64,000 bases of DNA, from positions 62,001 through 126,000 of the forward strand of contig NZ_QNQP01000007.1 of NCBI RefSeq assembly GCF_003316635.1, given 5' to 3'. The position numbers were made by a program, and so were the translations under genes. Positions 20,955-29,226 of the stretch are shown here, piece after piece. The notes below the pieces were generated by a model. That model ran no database searches and was not told where the DNA came from. It was given only the letters and a program-made list of their open reading frames with translations. This stretch comes from Roseovarius dicentrarchi (GTDB lineage Bacteria > Pseudomonadota > Alphaproteobacteria > Rhodobacterales > Rhodobacteraceae). Each line of letters opens with the position of its first letter. Positions within the stretch are counted from its first letter, which is position 1.

Positions 20955-22486
20955 TGCACTGGATCATTCTGCCCGTCATCCTGCCAGCGGTTCTGGCACC
21001 TTTCATCGTGCTGGCGGCCCGCTATCACATCGGGATCCAGCGCGTTTTGTCGGTGGCGGGTGTTCTGGCGCTGGTGGCCATCACGGCGGGGCTGGCGATG
21101 CAGGCATCGGACGGCACGGTGACGCTGTATCAGTTGGGCGACTGGGCGGCGCCCTTCGGCATCGTGCTGGTGGCGGACCGGCTGTCGACAATGATGGCGC
21201 TGCTGACCGCGATCCTTGGCCTGTGCGTCCTGCTTTATTCTATAGGATCGAAATGGGACGCGCGCGGGCGCCATTTTCACGCGCTGTTCCAGTTTCAGAT
21301 GATGGGCCTGATGGGCGCGTTTCTGACCGGGGATCTGTTCAACCTGTTCGTGTTCTTCGAGGTGCTTCTGATCGCCTCCTACGGGCTGATGATCCACTCG
21401 GGCGGGCATGTGCGGCTGCGCGCGGGCGTGCAATATGTGCTGTATAACCTTCTGGGGTCGACGCTGTTTTTGTTCGCGCTCGGCGCGCTATATGCGGAAA
21501 CCGGCACGCTGAACATGGCCGATCTGGCAGGCCGCGTGGCACTGATCGATGCGGGCGGCAGCGTCGGCATCCGCGTGGCGGCAGTGCTGCTGCTGCTGGT
21601 TTTCGCCATCAAGGCGGCGGTCGTCCCGCTGCATTTCTGGCTGCCCTCCAGCTACGCCGAGGCGCCCGGCCCGGTTGCCGCCCTCTTTGCCATCATGACC
21701 AAGGTGGGCGCCTATGCCATCATCCGCGTCTATACGCTGATCTTTCCGCCGGATCTGGAGGTGACGGCGGGCCTGCACAGCCTGTGGCTGGCCCCCGCCG
21801 CCCTCATCTCGATCGCGGTCGGCATGATCGGCGTGCTGGCCGCGCGGCGGCTGGACAGGCTGGTGGCCTTCGCGGTCATCGGGTCCATGGGCATGGTGAT
21901 GATCGCCATCGCGTTGTTCACGCAGGCCGGCATTGCCGCCGCGCTCTATTACATCCCGCATTCCACGCTGGCGGCGGCGGTCCTGTTCCTGACCGCCGAT
22001 CTGGTCCGCAGCGGGCGCGCGCATCTGGACCTGCGCGCAGCGCCGCCGATTGCCGGCGCGTCGCTGACAGCGGGGATGTTCTTTGTCGCCGCGATTGCGA
22101 TGATCGGCCTGCCGCCCCTGTCGGGATTTGTCGGCAAGCTGCTGATTCTGAACGCGGCAATCAACTCGCCGTTGGTGGTCTGGATCTGGGCGGTCGTGCT
22201 CTGCACCAGCCTGATCAGCATCGTCGGGTTTTCGCGCGCGGGCAGCACCGTGTTCTGGAAGGCCCTCGCACTGCCTGCCGAAGATACGCAAGCCCCGCCC
22301 CCATCGGCGCTGGCATTTACAGCGGTTGGCGGCCTGCTGGCATTGCTCATTGCGCTGACAGTTCTGGCCGGTCCGGTCCACCGATATACAACCGCGATTG
22401 CCGCGCAACTCTTCGCGCCGGCGCCCTATATCGGTATGGTCCTGGACACACCCGGCAAGCTTAGCCCGCCGCAGGAGGGGAATTGA
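20951..22486 (+). CDS. mnhD: Mrp antiporter subunit D
   Basis: 511 residues, about 14 membrane helices, homologous to NuoM/NuoN. Key features are the TM5 glutamate in FEVLLIASYGLM, the lysine-bearing FAIKAAVVPLHFWLPSSYAEAPGPVAA block and a second KVGAYAIIR lysine. These residues form the proton path in this superfamily. ATGATG starts are adjacent, and the first is taken. The gene overlaps mnhC by 4 bp and is separated from mnhE by 1 bp. Confidence 0.94.
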   Translation: MMHWIILPVILPAVLAPFIVLAARYHIGIQRVLSVAGVLALVAITAGLAMQASDGTVTLYQLGDWAAPFGIVLVADRLSTMMALLTAILGLCVLLYSIGSKWDARGRHFHALFQFQMMGLMGAFLTGDLFNLFVFFEVLLIASYGLMIHSGGHVRLRAGVQYVLYNLLGSTLFLFALGALYAETGTLNMADLAGRVALIDAGGSVGIRVAAVLLLLVFAIKAAVVPLHFWLPSSYAEAPGPVAALFAIMTKVGAYAIIRVYTLIFPPDLEVTAGLHSLWLAPAALISIAVGMIGVLAARRLDRLVAFAVIGSMGMVMIAIALFTQAGIAAALYYIPHSTLAAAVLFLTADLVRSGRAHLDLRAAPPIAGASLTAGMFFVAAIAMIGLPPLSGFVGKLLILNAAINSPLVVWIWAVVLCTSLISIVGFSRAGSTVFWKALALPAEDTQAPPPSALAFTAVGGLLALLIALTVLAGPVHRYTTAIAAQLFAPAPYIGMVLDTPGKLSPPQEGN

Positions 22487-22487
22487 C

Positions 22488-22988
22488 ATGACGCGCGCGT
22501 TTTACTGGCTGTTTCCGCATCCGTTTCTGACCCTGTTGCTGGTCGCCGTCTGGCTGCTGCTGCAAGGCACCTTGTCGCCGGGCATGGCGGTGTTCGGGCT
22601 GATCCTGGGCATTTTGATCCCGTGGAGCACATCGGTATGGTGGCCCGGCACGCCGCGCGGTTTCCGGGTGGGCCGCATGGCCGTCTACATCGTGATCGTG
22701 CTGTGGGACATCATGGTTGCCAACGTGCAGGTCGCGTGGATTGTCCTGACCAAACCCAATGCCAGCCTGCGCCCCGCCTGGGTGGTTGTGCCCCTGGATC
22801 TGCGCAAGCCCGAGGCGATCACCGTGCTTGCCGGGACCGTCACGCTGACACCCGGCACCGTCTCGGCGGACCTGTCCGACGAGGGTCACAGCCTGCTGGT
22901 GCACGCGCTGCACACCGATGATCCCGATGCCATCCGCGACGATATCAAGCACCGCTACGAGCGCCGCCTGCTGGAGATTTTCACATGA
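22488..22988 (+). CDS. mnhE: Mrp antiporter subunit E
   Basis: 166 residues. Two or three N-terminal membrane helices are followed by a cytoplasmic domain holding the conserved TVTLTPGTVSADL block and a final basic segment. GCAGGAGGGG is 8 bp before the ATG. It overlaps mnhF by 4 bp (ATGA). The subunit is specific to Mrp complexes and has no complex I counterpart. Confidence 0.93.
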   Translation: MTRAFYWLFPHPFLTLLLVAVWLLLQGTLSPGMAVFGLILGILIPWSTSVWWPGTPRGFRVGRMAVYIVIVLWDIMVANVQVAWIVLTKPNASLRPAWVVVPLDLRKPEAITVLAGTVTLTPGTVSADLSDEGHSLLVHALHTDDPDAIRDDIKHRYERRLLEIFT

Positions 22989-23272
22989 CCCAAGCGATGG
23001 ATGTGATGAATGTCGCACTATGGATCGCGTTTATCGCGGTCGCGGTCGCGCAAGTGATGGCCATGATCCGCCTGATAATCGGGCCGGACACCGGGGACCG
23101 GATTCTTGCGCTGGATACGATGGTGGTCAACGCAATCGGATTGATTGTCCTGCTCGGAATCGCGCAGGGCAGCCACATTTATTTCGAAGTGACGCTGATC
23201 ATCGCCATGCTGGGATTCGTCAGCACCGTCGCCTACGCGCGCTTTGTTCTGAGGGGGGATATCATCGAATGA
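22985..23272 (+). CDS. mnhF: Mrp antiporter subunit F
   Basis: 95 residues with three membrane helices. RLIIGPDTGDRILALDTM between helices 1 and 2 is the family signature. The gene is packed between mnhE and mnhG with 4-bp overlaps at both ends, so expression is strictly coupled. Confidence 0.94.
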   Translation: MTQAMDVMNVALWIAFIAVAVAQVMAMIRLIIGPDTGDRILALDTMVVNAIGLIVLLGIAQGSHIYFEVTLIIAMLGFVSTVAYARFVLRGDIIE

Positions 23273-23658
23273 TCTGGGAAATCGTTGCACTCTATGCCAT
23301 CGCCTTTTGTCTGATCGTCGGCGCGGCCTTTTCGCTGATTGGCTCGATCGGGTTGCTGAAGTTCAACGATGCCATGACACGGCTGCACGCGCCGACCAAG
23401 GTAGGGACAGTCGGCATCGGCGGCCTGCTGCTGGCGTCGATGATCCACGCGCAGATGTTCAGTGACGGCGCATGGCATGATCTGTTGATCATGGCATTCC
23501 TGTTCGTGACCGCACCGATTTCGGCGAATTTCATAGCCAAGGTTAATATCCACAAAGGCTCCTGCACCGCTCCGCCACCGCCGCCGGAGGATGACACATG
23601 GTCAACGCTGGACGTGGCCGAAGAAGACCGGGCATTGGCGCCGACGCCCAAGGGCTGA
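23269..23658 (+). CDS. mnhG: Mrp antiporter subunit G
   Basis: 129 residues with three membrane helices. GSIGLLKFNDAMTRLHAPTK is the MnhG signature. A C-terminal cytoplasmic tail of about 35 residues carries a run of five prolines and several acidic residues, longer than in the shortest homologues. It is the last gene of the antiporter operon. A weak 6-bp inverted repeat (TGGCAG...CTGCCA, about 23673-23700) follows without a T-run, and the next gene is convergent. Confidence 0.93.
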   Translation: MIWEIVALYAIAFCLIVGAAFSLIGSIGLLKFNDAMTRLHAPTKVGTVGIGGLLLASMIHAQMFSDGAWHDLLIMAFLFVTAPISANFIAKVNIHKGSCTAPPPPPEDDTWSTLDVAEEDRALAPTPKG

Positions 23659-23716
23659 ACAAGCAGCTTTCTCTTGGCAGGCTCTGAACATATCTGCCAG
23701 CATATCCTGTCGCTTC

Positions 23717-24835
23717 TCATTCCGTGCCACCATCCCTCCGGCCAGGATCCCTCGGGGCAAGCGGGCCAGGGCAATTCGAGCTTACCGGCCCGCCGACCTC
23801 GCCATTCCCAGTGGCGTGCCTGTTCAAGTCCTGCGTATATGAGATGTGGCGCCCTCGCCCCGCATCCTTGGCGGCGTAAAGCGCTGTATCGGCCTCCAGC
23901 ATCAGGCGCGTTGCATCTGCATGGGCGTGCGCACAAGACAAAACCGAACCTGCACTGGCCGTAATGCTGCAATATTTATCCGCGAAGGGAATGGGCTCTG
24001 ACAGGCGCGCGATCAGTCTTTCTGCAATGTCGTGCACGATCTGCGGATCTGTCAGGCGTTTCAGGACAATCACGAATTCGTCCCCGCCGACACGGGCAAC
24101 CGTATCATCGCTGCGCGTCTCCTCGACCATGATGCGGGCGACCTCGCGCAATACGTGATCGCCTGCGGCGTGCCCCATCCTGTCATTGACCGCCTTGAAA
24201 TAATCCAGGTCCAGATGGATCAGCGCGAAATCCTGCTCGGCACTGGTTAGCTGTTCCAGCACGTAATTCATCGCGCGGCGGTTGCGCAGGCCGGTCAGCG
24301 TATCGGTATACGCCTTTTCCTCGGCCGCGATCATGGCGCCCTGTAGGCGCATGTTCAGCTTGTGGGACGCGTCCATCGCCGCCGTCTTTGCCTCAACCAG
24401 ATAGAGCATTTCAATCGCCAGATCGGTCGCGGCAAAATCGCTGCTGGTCAGCGCGAAGTCGCGCACGGCATCTACCACAGATATGCCAAAGGACAGGTTG
24501 ATCAGCACCCCGCCCTCGGGGGGCATACCGGGGGAAAGCGGCACTGCCACACCCTTGAGGTCGGTGCGCGGCGCGCCCCGCGTCCGCAAATGCAATTTGG
24601 CACCCGCCGTGGCAATCAGCATCCGCACAGAGCCGTCTGTCTGCGGGCGTTTGATGTCAAACAGCTCCGAAAACCGCGTGCCGATCAGCGATGTGCCACC
24701 GCATATTTTCACCAATGTCGGCCCGGCATGAACCAGATCGCCGCTGGCATTCAGGACCGCGTGCATCGGGCACAATACATCCATCATGGCCGCGTCAGGC
24801 CCGATCTGCGCCCTGGCGGCGGTAGGTGTCATCAT
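23717..24835 (-). CDS. Diguanylate cyclase with an HNOB-associated sensor-partner domain
   Basis: 372 residues. Residues ~18-150 resemble the HNOBA domain found next to H-NOX proteins (PMHAVLNASGDLVHAGPTL... and FDIKRP). A short helical linker (150-175) leads to a GGDEF domain with an intact active site GGDEF at 250-254, metal-binding DLDYFK, and an RxxD inhibitory site R241-D244. It should make c-di-GMP from two GTP and be subject to product inhibition. The last ~40 residues are Pro/Gly-rich and probably disordered. The ATG overlaps the upstream H-NOX-like stop by 4 bp, so the two proteins are very likely a sensor/output pair. Confidence 0.9.
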   Translation of the reverse strand: MMTPTAARAQIGPDAAMMDVLCPMHAVLNASGDLVHAGPTLVKICGGTSLIGTRFSELFDIKRPQTDGSVRMLIATAGAKLHLRTRGAPRTDLKGVAVPLSPGMPPEGGVLINLSFGISVVDAVRDFALTSSDFAATDLAIEMLYLVEAKTAAMDASHKLNMRLQGAMIAAEEKAYTDTLTGLRNRRAMNYVLEQLTSAEQDFALIHLDLDYFKAVNDRMGHAAGDHVLREVARIMVEETRSDDTVARVGGDEFVIVLKRLTDPQIVHDIAERLIARLSEPIPFADKYCSITASAGSVLSCAHAHADATRLMLEADTALYAAKDAGRGRHISYTQDLNRHATGNGEVGGPVSSNCPGPLAPRDPGRRDGGTE

Positions 24836-25419
24836 AGCGCCCCCAGTCCCAGATCGAATCTGCGCCCGCTGGCATGCTCGACCGTCAAAAGCTGAATTTC
24901 CACAATCTCTGAATCGTTTTGCCTGCCCTTGTGTTCCAGCCAGGCCAGCGCGCCGTAGTCATCGGCCAGCGCGCGCAACAGCCCGACCAGAACATGCCCG
25001 AATCCGGCGACCGGGCCACGGCACCAGACGCAAAATCGCCCGCCGCCGTGGTCGCGCAACTCAATCTCCGGCAGGATCAGATCCGACACCGCCAGACGCG
25101 CACGTGCGGGCAGGTCATCCAGTGAGTGCAGAAATTCGGTAAAGGTCGGCCCGCCAAAGCGCAGCAAGCGGCGCAAAGCCTCTAAATTCGGGTGCGAGAC
25201 GAGGAAGGTCCCGATATCCTCAAGAATATCCTGTTCTGTCCGGGCCAGCACCGCACCAAGCGCGTGCAGAACATCGCGGGTGACGTGGTCATCATAGGTC
25301 AGCATCGCCTCGAATTCGACGTAATCCAGCCCGGCGCGCCGCATCACGGCGCCCCACACATCCCGGCCATATGTATCGCGCACAAAGCGTTCTATCGACC
25401 TGTTCATCAGCCCGTGCAT
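24832..25419 (-). CDS. H-NOX-domain protein lacking the heme-ligand histidine
   Basis: 195 residues, full length for a stand-alone H-NOX domain, opening MHGLMNRSIERFV as family members do. Aligned without gaps to the LDALH region of known H-NOX proteins, the proximal heme ligand is Pro104 (LDDLP). The YxSxR propionate-binding motif is replaced by C133-R-G-P-V137. A CxxC pair, C130 and C133, sits at that place and these are the only cysteines. I confirmed the proline codon (CCC) on the DNA. Canonical H-NOX proteins bind NO or O2 through heme; this one probably does not bind heme in the usual way. ATG 25419 has GGAG 6 bp upstream; the frame opens with TTG at 25425. Confidence 0.85.
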   Translation of the reverse strand: MHGLMNRSIERFVRDTYGRDVWGAVMRRAGLDYVEFEAMLTYDDHVTRDVLHALGAVLARTEQDILEDIGTFLVSHPNLEALRRLLRFGGPTFTEFLHSLDDLPARARLAVSDLILPEIELRDHGGGRFCVWCRGPVAGFGHVLVGLLRALADDYGALAWLEHKGRQNDSEIVEIQLLTVEHASGRRFDLGLGAL

Positions 25420-25482
25420 ATCCAACTCCGATCCACGTTGAATCAGGTATGCACCGCGTTTCTTAAGAATTCGCGAACATCG

Positions 25483-27228
25483 TCAATATTGCGGAAATAA
25501 CTGCAAACCGCCAACCTCCAGAACCGTCCGCGGAACCGGGGCCAGCCGGTACTGACCCGTCAGCACATCCACGATTACATCATTGGAAACATAAGGATAG
25601 CTTCCAGCCAGAATATCGATCGGGAACCCTTGCCGTATCAGCCGCCCCTCGGACATGCGGTAGGACGCCAGATGCGCACCGACGTCGTCGGTTGCAAAGA
25701 GACCGATGGCGCGGTCGGTATTCTCCGACGGCTCGAACGGCGCAACCACAATGACGCAGCCGGGATGCCCACCTGTAAGGCGGCGCGCGCAGGCCTGATG
25801 AATCATCTCCCGCTCGCCGGGGTCCAGCCCGTCCAACGCGCCTTTGGGCAGGGTGACACCATCGGGGCGCAGCGGCACGATGCCGTCCAGCGTGGCAACG
25901 CCGTCATCGCGGCGATCCTTGTAGAAATCCCACCGGTTCGGGGCTTGCCGCGCCAGCGCGATTGCCGCCAACAGATCATCGTCTGCGCCGGCCTGCGCGC
26001 GCGCCTCCAGCCGGGCCAGACCGCGCCGGCCCGCAATGCCCCAGTCATGCGCCATTTCCCACAAGGCCGCTGTGCGCCCCTGTTCGGCGCGGGCAATCTG
26101 GCTGGCGGTCGCCAAACGCTCGGCGTGCAGCAGCGGGGTCAGCCACAGCGCTGCAATCGCCAGTGTCACCAGCGCCATCCAGCGGTTGACGCTGCGCTGC
26201 GCGCGCCGCCAGTCCCCACGCCGCAGCAGCGATGCGGCATAGGCCGCGGCATAGATCAGCACCACACTGGCCGAGATAAGCGCCGCGAGCCGGTCCGGCG
26301 TCAGCCCGTACTGATCCACGCGCAGCCAGACCGCCCAGACCGCCAGCGCCGGCGGCACCGGCAACATCGCGCTGAGCAGGCGAGTGGCGATCAACATCAA
26401 AGAGCCCTGCACCGATACGCTGTCATCGCGGTGAACCGCCGTCGTGACCAGCGTGATGCCTGCGACCGTCACCGCGATCAGGGTTGCCGCCGCCGAAAAC
26501 TGGCCAAACAGGCTGTCCAGCCCGCGAAACGGCAGCGCCACGATGAACACCGCCAGCACCAGCAAAAGCGCCGGCAGAAGCAGGCGCAACAACTGGATCA
26601 TCAGGAAGGGCGACAGGTAATCGCGCAGCTCATGCACAATGGCCAGCCCAAGGCCCAGCGCAATGCCGGTAATCAGATACGGCACCGGCTCCACATCCAT
26701 CAGATCGTCGATGATACCGATACCAACCAGCCCCAGCAGCTGATCTGACAGCAGCAGCACCAGCCAGACCACCGCGACAAACAGCCAGGCGGCCGTGCTG
26801 CGCACCACAAGGCTCCATGCGGCGTCGAACAGATCGCCATAGTGCCGCCAGCCGCCATGCCGGTGCAGCCCCGCGATGACGAACGGCGCCCCGATCGCCA
26901 GCAGATAGACAAACGCGGCAACGCCGTATCCGGTATCCAGAAACCGCTCGACCTCGGTATGGCGAAAGCTGGCCCAGAACAGCAGCAGCGCGGCAGGCAC
27001 CGCCATGCCCAGCGCCGCCCATAGCGCAGGGGCCAGGCGCACCGGACCCAGCAGCGCCAGCAGCACGCTGAAGAACCCCAGCCCGGCGGCCACCGGCAAA
27101 AGGGCGGCGCGCGCGGTGCTGACCAGATCCGGCAGTACATCCATCAGCCCCCATACTGCCAGGCCCGCAACGGCGCCAACGCTGGCAAATGTCAGCCGCA
27201 TTTCTATGGTTTCGGATCTGGGCAACAT
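25483..27228 (-). CDS. DUF4153 polytopic membrane protein
   Basis: 581 residues. About the first 370 are a chain of roughly 10-12 membrane helices, and the last ~200 are hydrophilic, with GWDFYKDR-like and PLRPDGVTLPKGALDGL segments. This matches the DUF4153 family, whose function is not established; some members are reported as membrane-stress or transport-related. The start at 27228 has GGAGTG 8 bp upstream; an extension to 27330 adds a basic, non-conserved stretch. It stands alone between the H-NOX operon (same strand, 63 bp downstream) and the divergent TPP riboswitch. Confidence 0.8.
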   Translation of the reverse strand: MLPRSETIEMRLTFASVGAVAGLAVWGLMDVLPDLVSTARAALLPVAAGLGFFSVLLALLGPVRLAPALWAALGMAVPAALLLFWASFRHTEVERFLDTGYGVAAFVYLLAIGAPFVIAGLHRHGGWRHYGDLFDAAWSLVVRSTAAWLFVAVVWLVLLLSDQLLGLVGIGIIDDLMDVEPVPYLITGIALGLGLAIVHELRDYLSPFLMIQLLRLLLPALLLVLAVFIVALPFRGLDSLFGQFSAAATLIAVTVAGITLVTTAVHRDDSVSVQGSLMLIATRLLSAMLPVPPALAVWAVWLRVDQYGLTPDRLAALISASVVLIYAAAYAASLLRRGDWRRAQRSVNRWMALVTLAIAALWLTPLLHAERLATASQIARAEQGRTAALWEMAHDWGIAGRRGLARLEARAQAGADDDLLAAIALARQAPNRWDFYKDRRDDGVATLDGIVPLRPDGVTLPKGALDGLDPGEREMIHQACARRLTGGHPGCVIVVAPFEPSENTDRAIGLFATDDVGAHLASYRMSEGRLIRQGFPIDILAGSYPYVSNDVIVDVLTGQYRLAPVPRTVLEVGGLQLFPQY

Positions 27229-27360
27229 GGGCGGCACTCCGGCTGTGTTTCGGCGCAGCGTACCCTCTTTTGCGGGCAAGCTGAACGCGCGATTTACCCG
27301 GCGCGCCGCGCGGCGTTTCGCCGCTTGCAAGCGCTGCGTGCCATTGCTAGGTTCGCCCTA

Positions 27361-27450
27361 TCCGTTGGGGTGCTCCGCTATGCCGGGGCTGAGAGGCGAC
27401 GCGCCGACCCATCGAACCTGATCCGGTCAGTACCGGCGGAGGGAACGGAG
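27361..27450 (+). ncRNA. TPP riboswitch (THI element)
   Basis: The conserved cores are plain: GGGGTGCTCCGC at the 5' side, GGGGCTGAGAGG (27394-27405) as the pyrimidine-sensing part, ACCCATCGAACCTGATCCGG (27408-27427) and TACCGGCGGAGGGAA ending near 27445. The flanking GGAGC closes stem P1. Thiamine pyrophosphate binding normally shuts down the genes downstream, here the thiY-tenA-thiZ-thiX salvage operon. The expression platform is probably the helix at 27555-27588 that covers the thiY ribosome site. Confidence 0.96.
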
Positions 27451-27554
27451 CATGCAAACACCGCCCGCGCGGGTTTGCGCCAGTTTTCCGTTTCATATCG
27501 CCGGTCTGTCCCAACTCGAACCTCTGCCGTGCGCAGGGCGTGGTCCAGCGGCTG

Positions 27555-27588
27555 CCTTGGCCGCCCTACGCCCGGCCACCCGCCAAGG
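27555..27588 (+). promoter_or_regulatory. Putative ribosome-site-sequestering helix of the TPP riboswitch
   Basis: CCTTGGC (27555-27561) is exactly complementary to GCCAAGG (27582-27588). The second arm contains the AAGG of the thiY Shine-Dalgarno sequence (AAGGAG, 8 bases before ATG 27596). This fits translational control by the upstream aptamer. I did not find the competing anti-sequestor with certainty. Confidence 0.5.
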
Positions 27589-27595
27589 AGCCGAC

Positions 27596-28558
27596 ATGAA
27601 ACGCCACGCTTTTGCCGCCGCACTGATCTGCGCGCTGACCGCCGCACCGGCGCTTGCGCAGGACAAGATGACGCTGGTGCTGGACTGGTTCGTCAACCCC
27701 AATCACGGACCCATCATCGTGGCGCAGGAACGCGGCTATTTCGCTGATGAAGGGCTGGCGGTGGACATCGTTGCCCCCGCCGATGCGTCCGCCCCGCCCA
27801 AGATGGTGGCGGCGGGTCAGGTCGATCTGGCCCTGTCCTACCAGCCGCAACTGCACCTTCAGGTGGCCGAGGGGCTGCCGCTGATCCGCGTCGGCACGCT
27901 GGTTGCCAGCCCGCTGAACTGCCTGCTGGCCCTGAAGGACGGCCCCATAAAGCAGATCGCAGACCTGAGGGGCGGCAAGATCGGTTATTCCGTCGCCGGC
28001 GTCGAGGAGGCATTGCTCAGCGCGATCCTGACCGCGCATGACATCGCACTGGACGAGGTCGAGATGATCAACGTCAACTGGTCGCTTGGCCCTTCGGTCA
28101 TGTCGGGTCAGGTCGATGCGGTCATCGGCGCCTACCGCAATTTCGAGCTGAACCAGATGGAGATCGAGGGCGTGCCCGGCACCTGTTTCTTCCTCGAAGA
28201 AATCGGCATCCCGTCATATGACGAGCTGATCTATGTCGCCAATCCCGGCACGATGGACGGCGCCAAAATCAGCCGCTTCCTGCGCGCGACGGCCAAGGCG
28301 ACACAATACATCGTTAACCACCCCGAGGATAGCTGGGACATTTTCAAATCCACATCGCCCGAGCTGGACGATGCCCTGAACGCCCGCGCCTGGACCGACA
28401 CGATCCCGCGCTTTGCCCTGCGCCCGGCCGCCGTGGATGTTGCGCGCTATGCCGAATTCGAGCATTTCCTGAAGGACGCGGGCCTCTTGGACAGCACGCG
28501 CCCGGTGTCCGATCTGGCGGTTGATCCGGGCAGCGATGCCGTGCAGGAGGCGCAGTAA
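27596..28558 (+). CDS. thiY: ABC transporter substrate-binding protein for a thiamine pyrimidine precursor
   Basis: 320 residues with a cleavable signal peptide (about residues 1-22, ending APALAQ). The NMT1/THI5-like fold follows, with LDWFVNPNHGPI near the start and GKIGYSV and YDELIYVANP further on. ThiY binds N-formyl-4-amino-5-aminomethyl-2-methylpyrimidine in the periplasm. The start at 27596 is preferred because AAGGAG and a good signal peptide fit; an in-frame ATG at 27452, right after the riboswitch, would bury the signal peptide. It is first in the TPP-controlled operon, and the TAATG junction couples it to tenA. Confidence 0.93.
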   Translation: MKRHAFAAALICALTAAPALAQDKMTLVLDWFVNPNHGPIIVAQERGYFADEGLAVDIVAPADASAPPKMVAAGQVDLALSYQPQLHLQVAEGLPLIRVGTLVASPLNCLLALKDGPIKQIADLRGGKIGYSVAGVEEALLSAILTAHDIALDEVEMINVNWSLGPSVMSGQVDAVIGAYRNFELNQMEIEGVPGTCFFLEEIGIPSYDELIYVANPGTMDGAKISRFLRATAKATQYIVNHPEDSWDIFKSTSPELDDALNARAWTDTIPRFALRPAAVDVARYAEFEHFLKDAGLLDSTRPVSDLAVDPGSDAVQEAQ

Positions 28559-29226
28559 TGTACGGCGATACCTTCAGCGCATGGCGCGCGGACACCGCCG
28601 AGGAATGGCACGCCTACACACACCACCCCTTTGTCGAGGGGCTGCGGACCGGCACCCTGCCCCGCGCGGCCTATCTGCACTACCTCGTGCAGGATTACGT
28701 GTTCCTCATCCACTTCTCCCGCGCATGGGCGCTGGCCGTGACCAAGGCCGAGACGGTCGAGGAAATGCGCTTTGCCGCCGGCACGCTGGATGCGCTGCTC
28801 AACGGGGAAATTGCGCTGCACATCGCCACCTGCGCCCGCGACGGCATTGACGAGGCAACGCTATTTGCCGCGCCCGAGGCGGTGCAGAACATCGCCTACA
28901 CGCGCTATGTGCTGGATGCGGGCCATTCGGGCGATTTTCTGGATCTGCTGGCGGCGCTGGCGCCCTGCGTTCTGGGTTACGGCGAAATCGGTCTGCGGCT
29001 GGCGGCTGGCCGGGGCGACACGCCCTATGGCGACTGGATCGACACCTATGCGGGGCCGGACTACCAGCAGGCCTGCCGCGATACCGGCGCGCTGATGGAT
29101 GCGGCGGTGACTCGCCGGCTGGGACCGGTGCCGCAGGACAGCCCGCGCTGGGCGGCCCTGTCGGGGCGGTTCGCCACCGCCACGCGGCTGGAAATCGGGT
29201 TCTGGGATATGGGTCTGGCCGGATGA
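28558..29226 (+). CDS. tenA: Thiaminase II / aminopyrimidine aminohydrolase
   Basis: 222 residues, the TenA length. The catalytic Cys is visible as C137 in APCVLGYGEIG, with the upstream HPFVEGLRTGTLP and YLVQDYVFLIHF blocks lining the pocket. The enzyme hydrolyses aminomethyl- or aminopyrimidines to hydroxymethylpyrimidine for thiamine salvage. Its place between the binding protein and the ABC components matches the salvage route: ThiXYZ imports the formylated aminopyrimidine, a deformylase acts, then TenA. Overlaps: 1 bp with thiY and 4 bp with thiZ. No thiD or thiE gene is in this window. Confidence 0.93.
   Translation: MYGDTFSAWRADTAEEWHAYTHHPFVEGLRTGTLPRAAYLHYLVQDYVFLIHFSRAWALAVTKAETVEEMRFAAGTLDALLNGEIALHIATCARDGIDEATLFAAPEAVQNIAYTRYVLDAGHSGDFLDLLAALAPCVLGYGEIGLRLAAGRGDTPYGDWIDTYAGPDYQQACRDTGALMDAAVTRRLGPVPQDSPRWAALSGRFATATRLEIGFWDMGLAG

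Noticed and set aside
27452-27595. In-frame upstream start for thiY directly after the riboswitch
   Set aside because: It would add 48 residues before a clean signal peptide and bypass the AAGGAG site at 27596. A short leader translation cannot be excluded, but it is not the main start.
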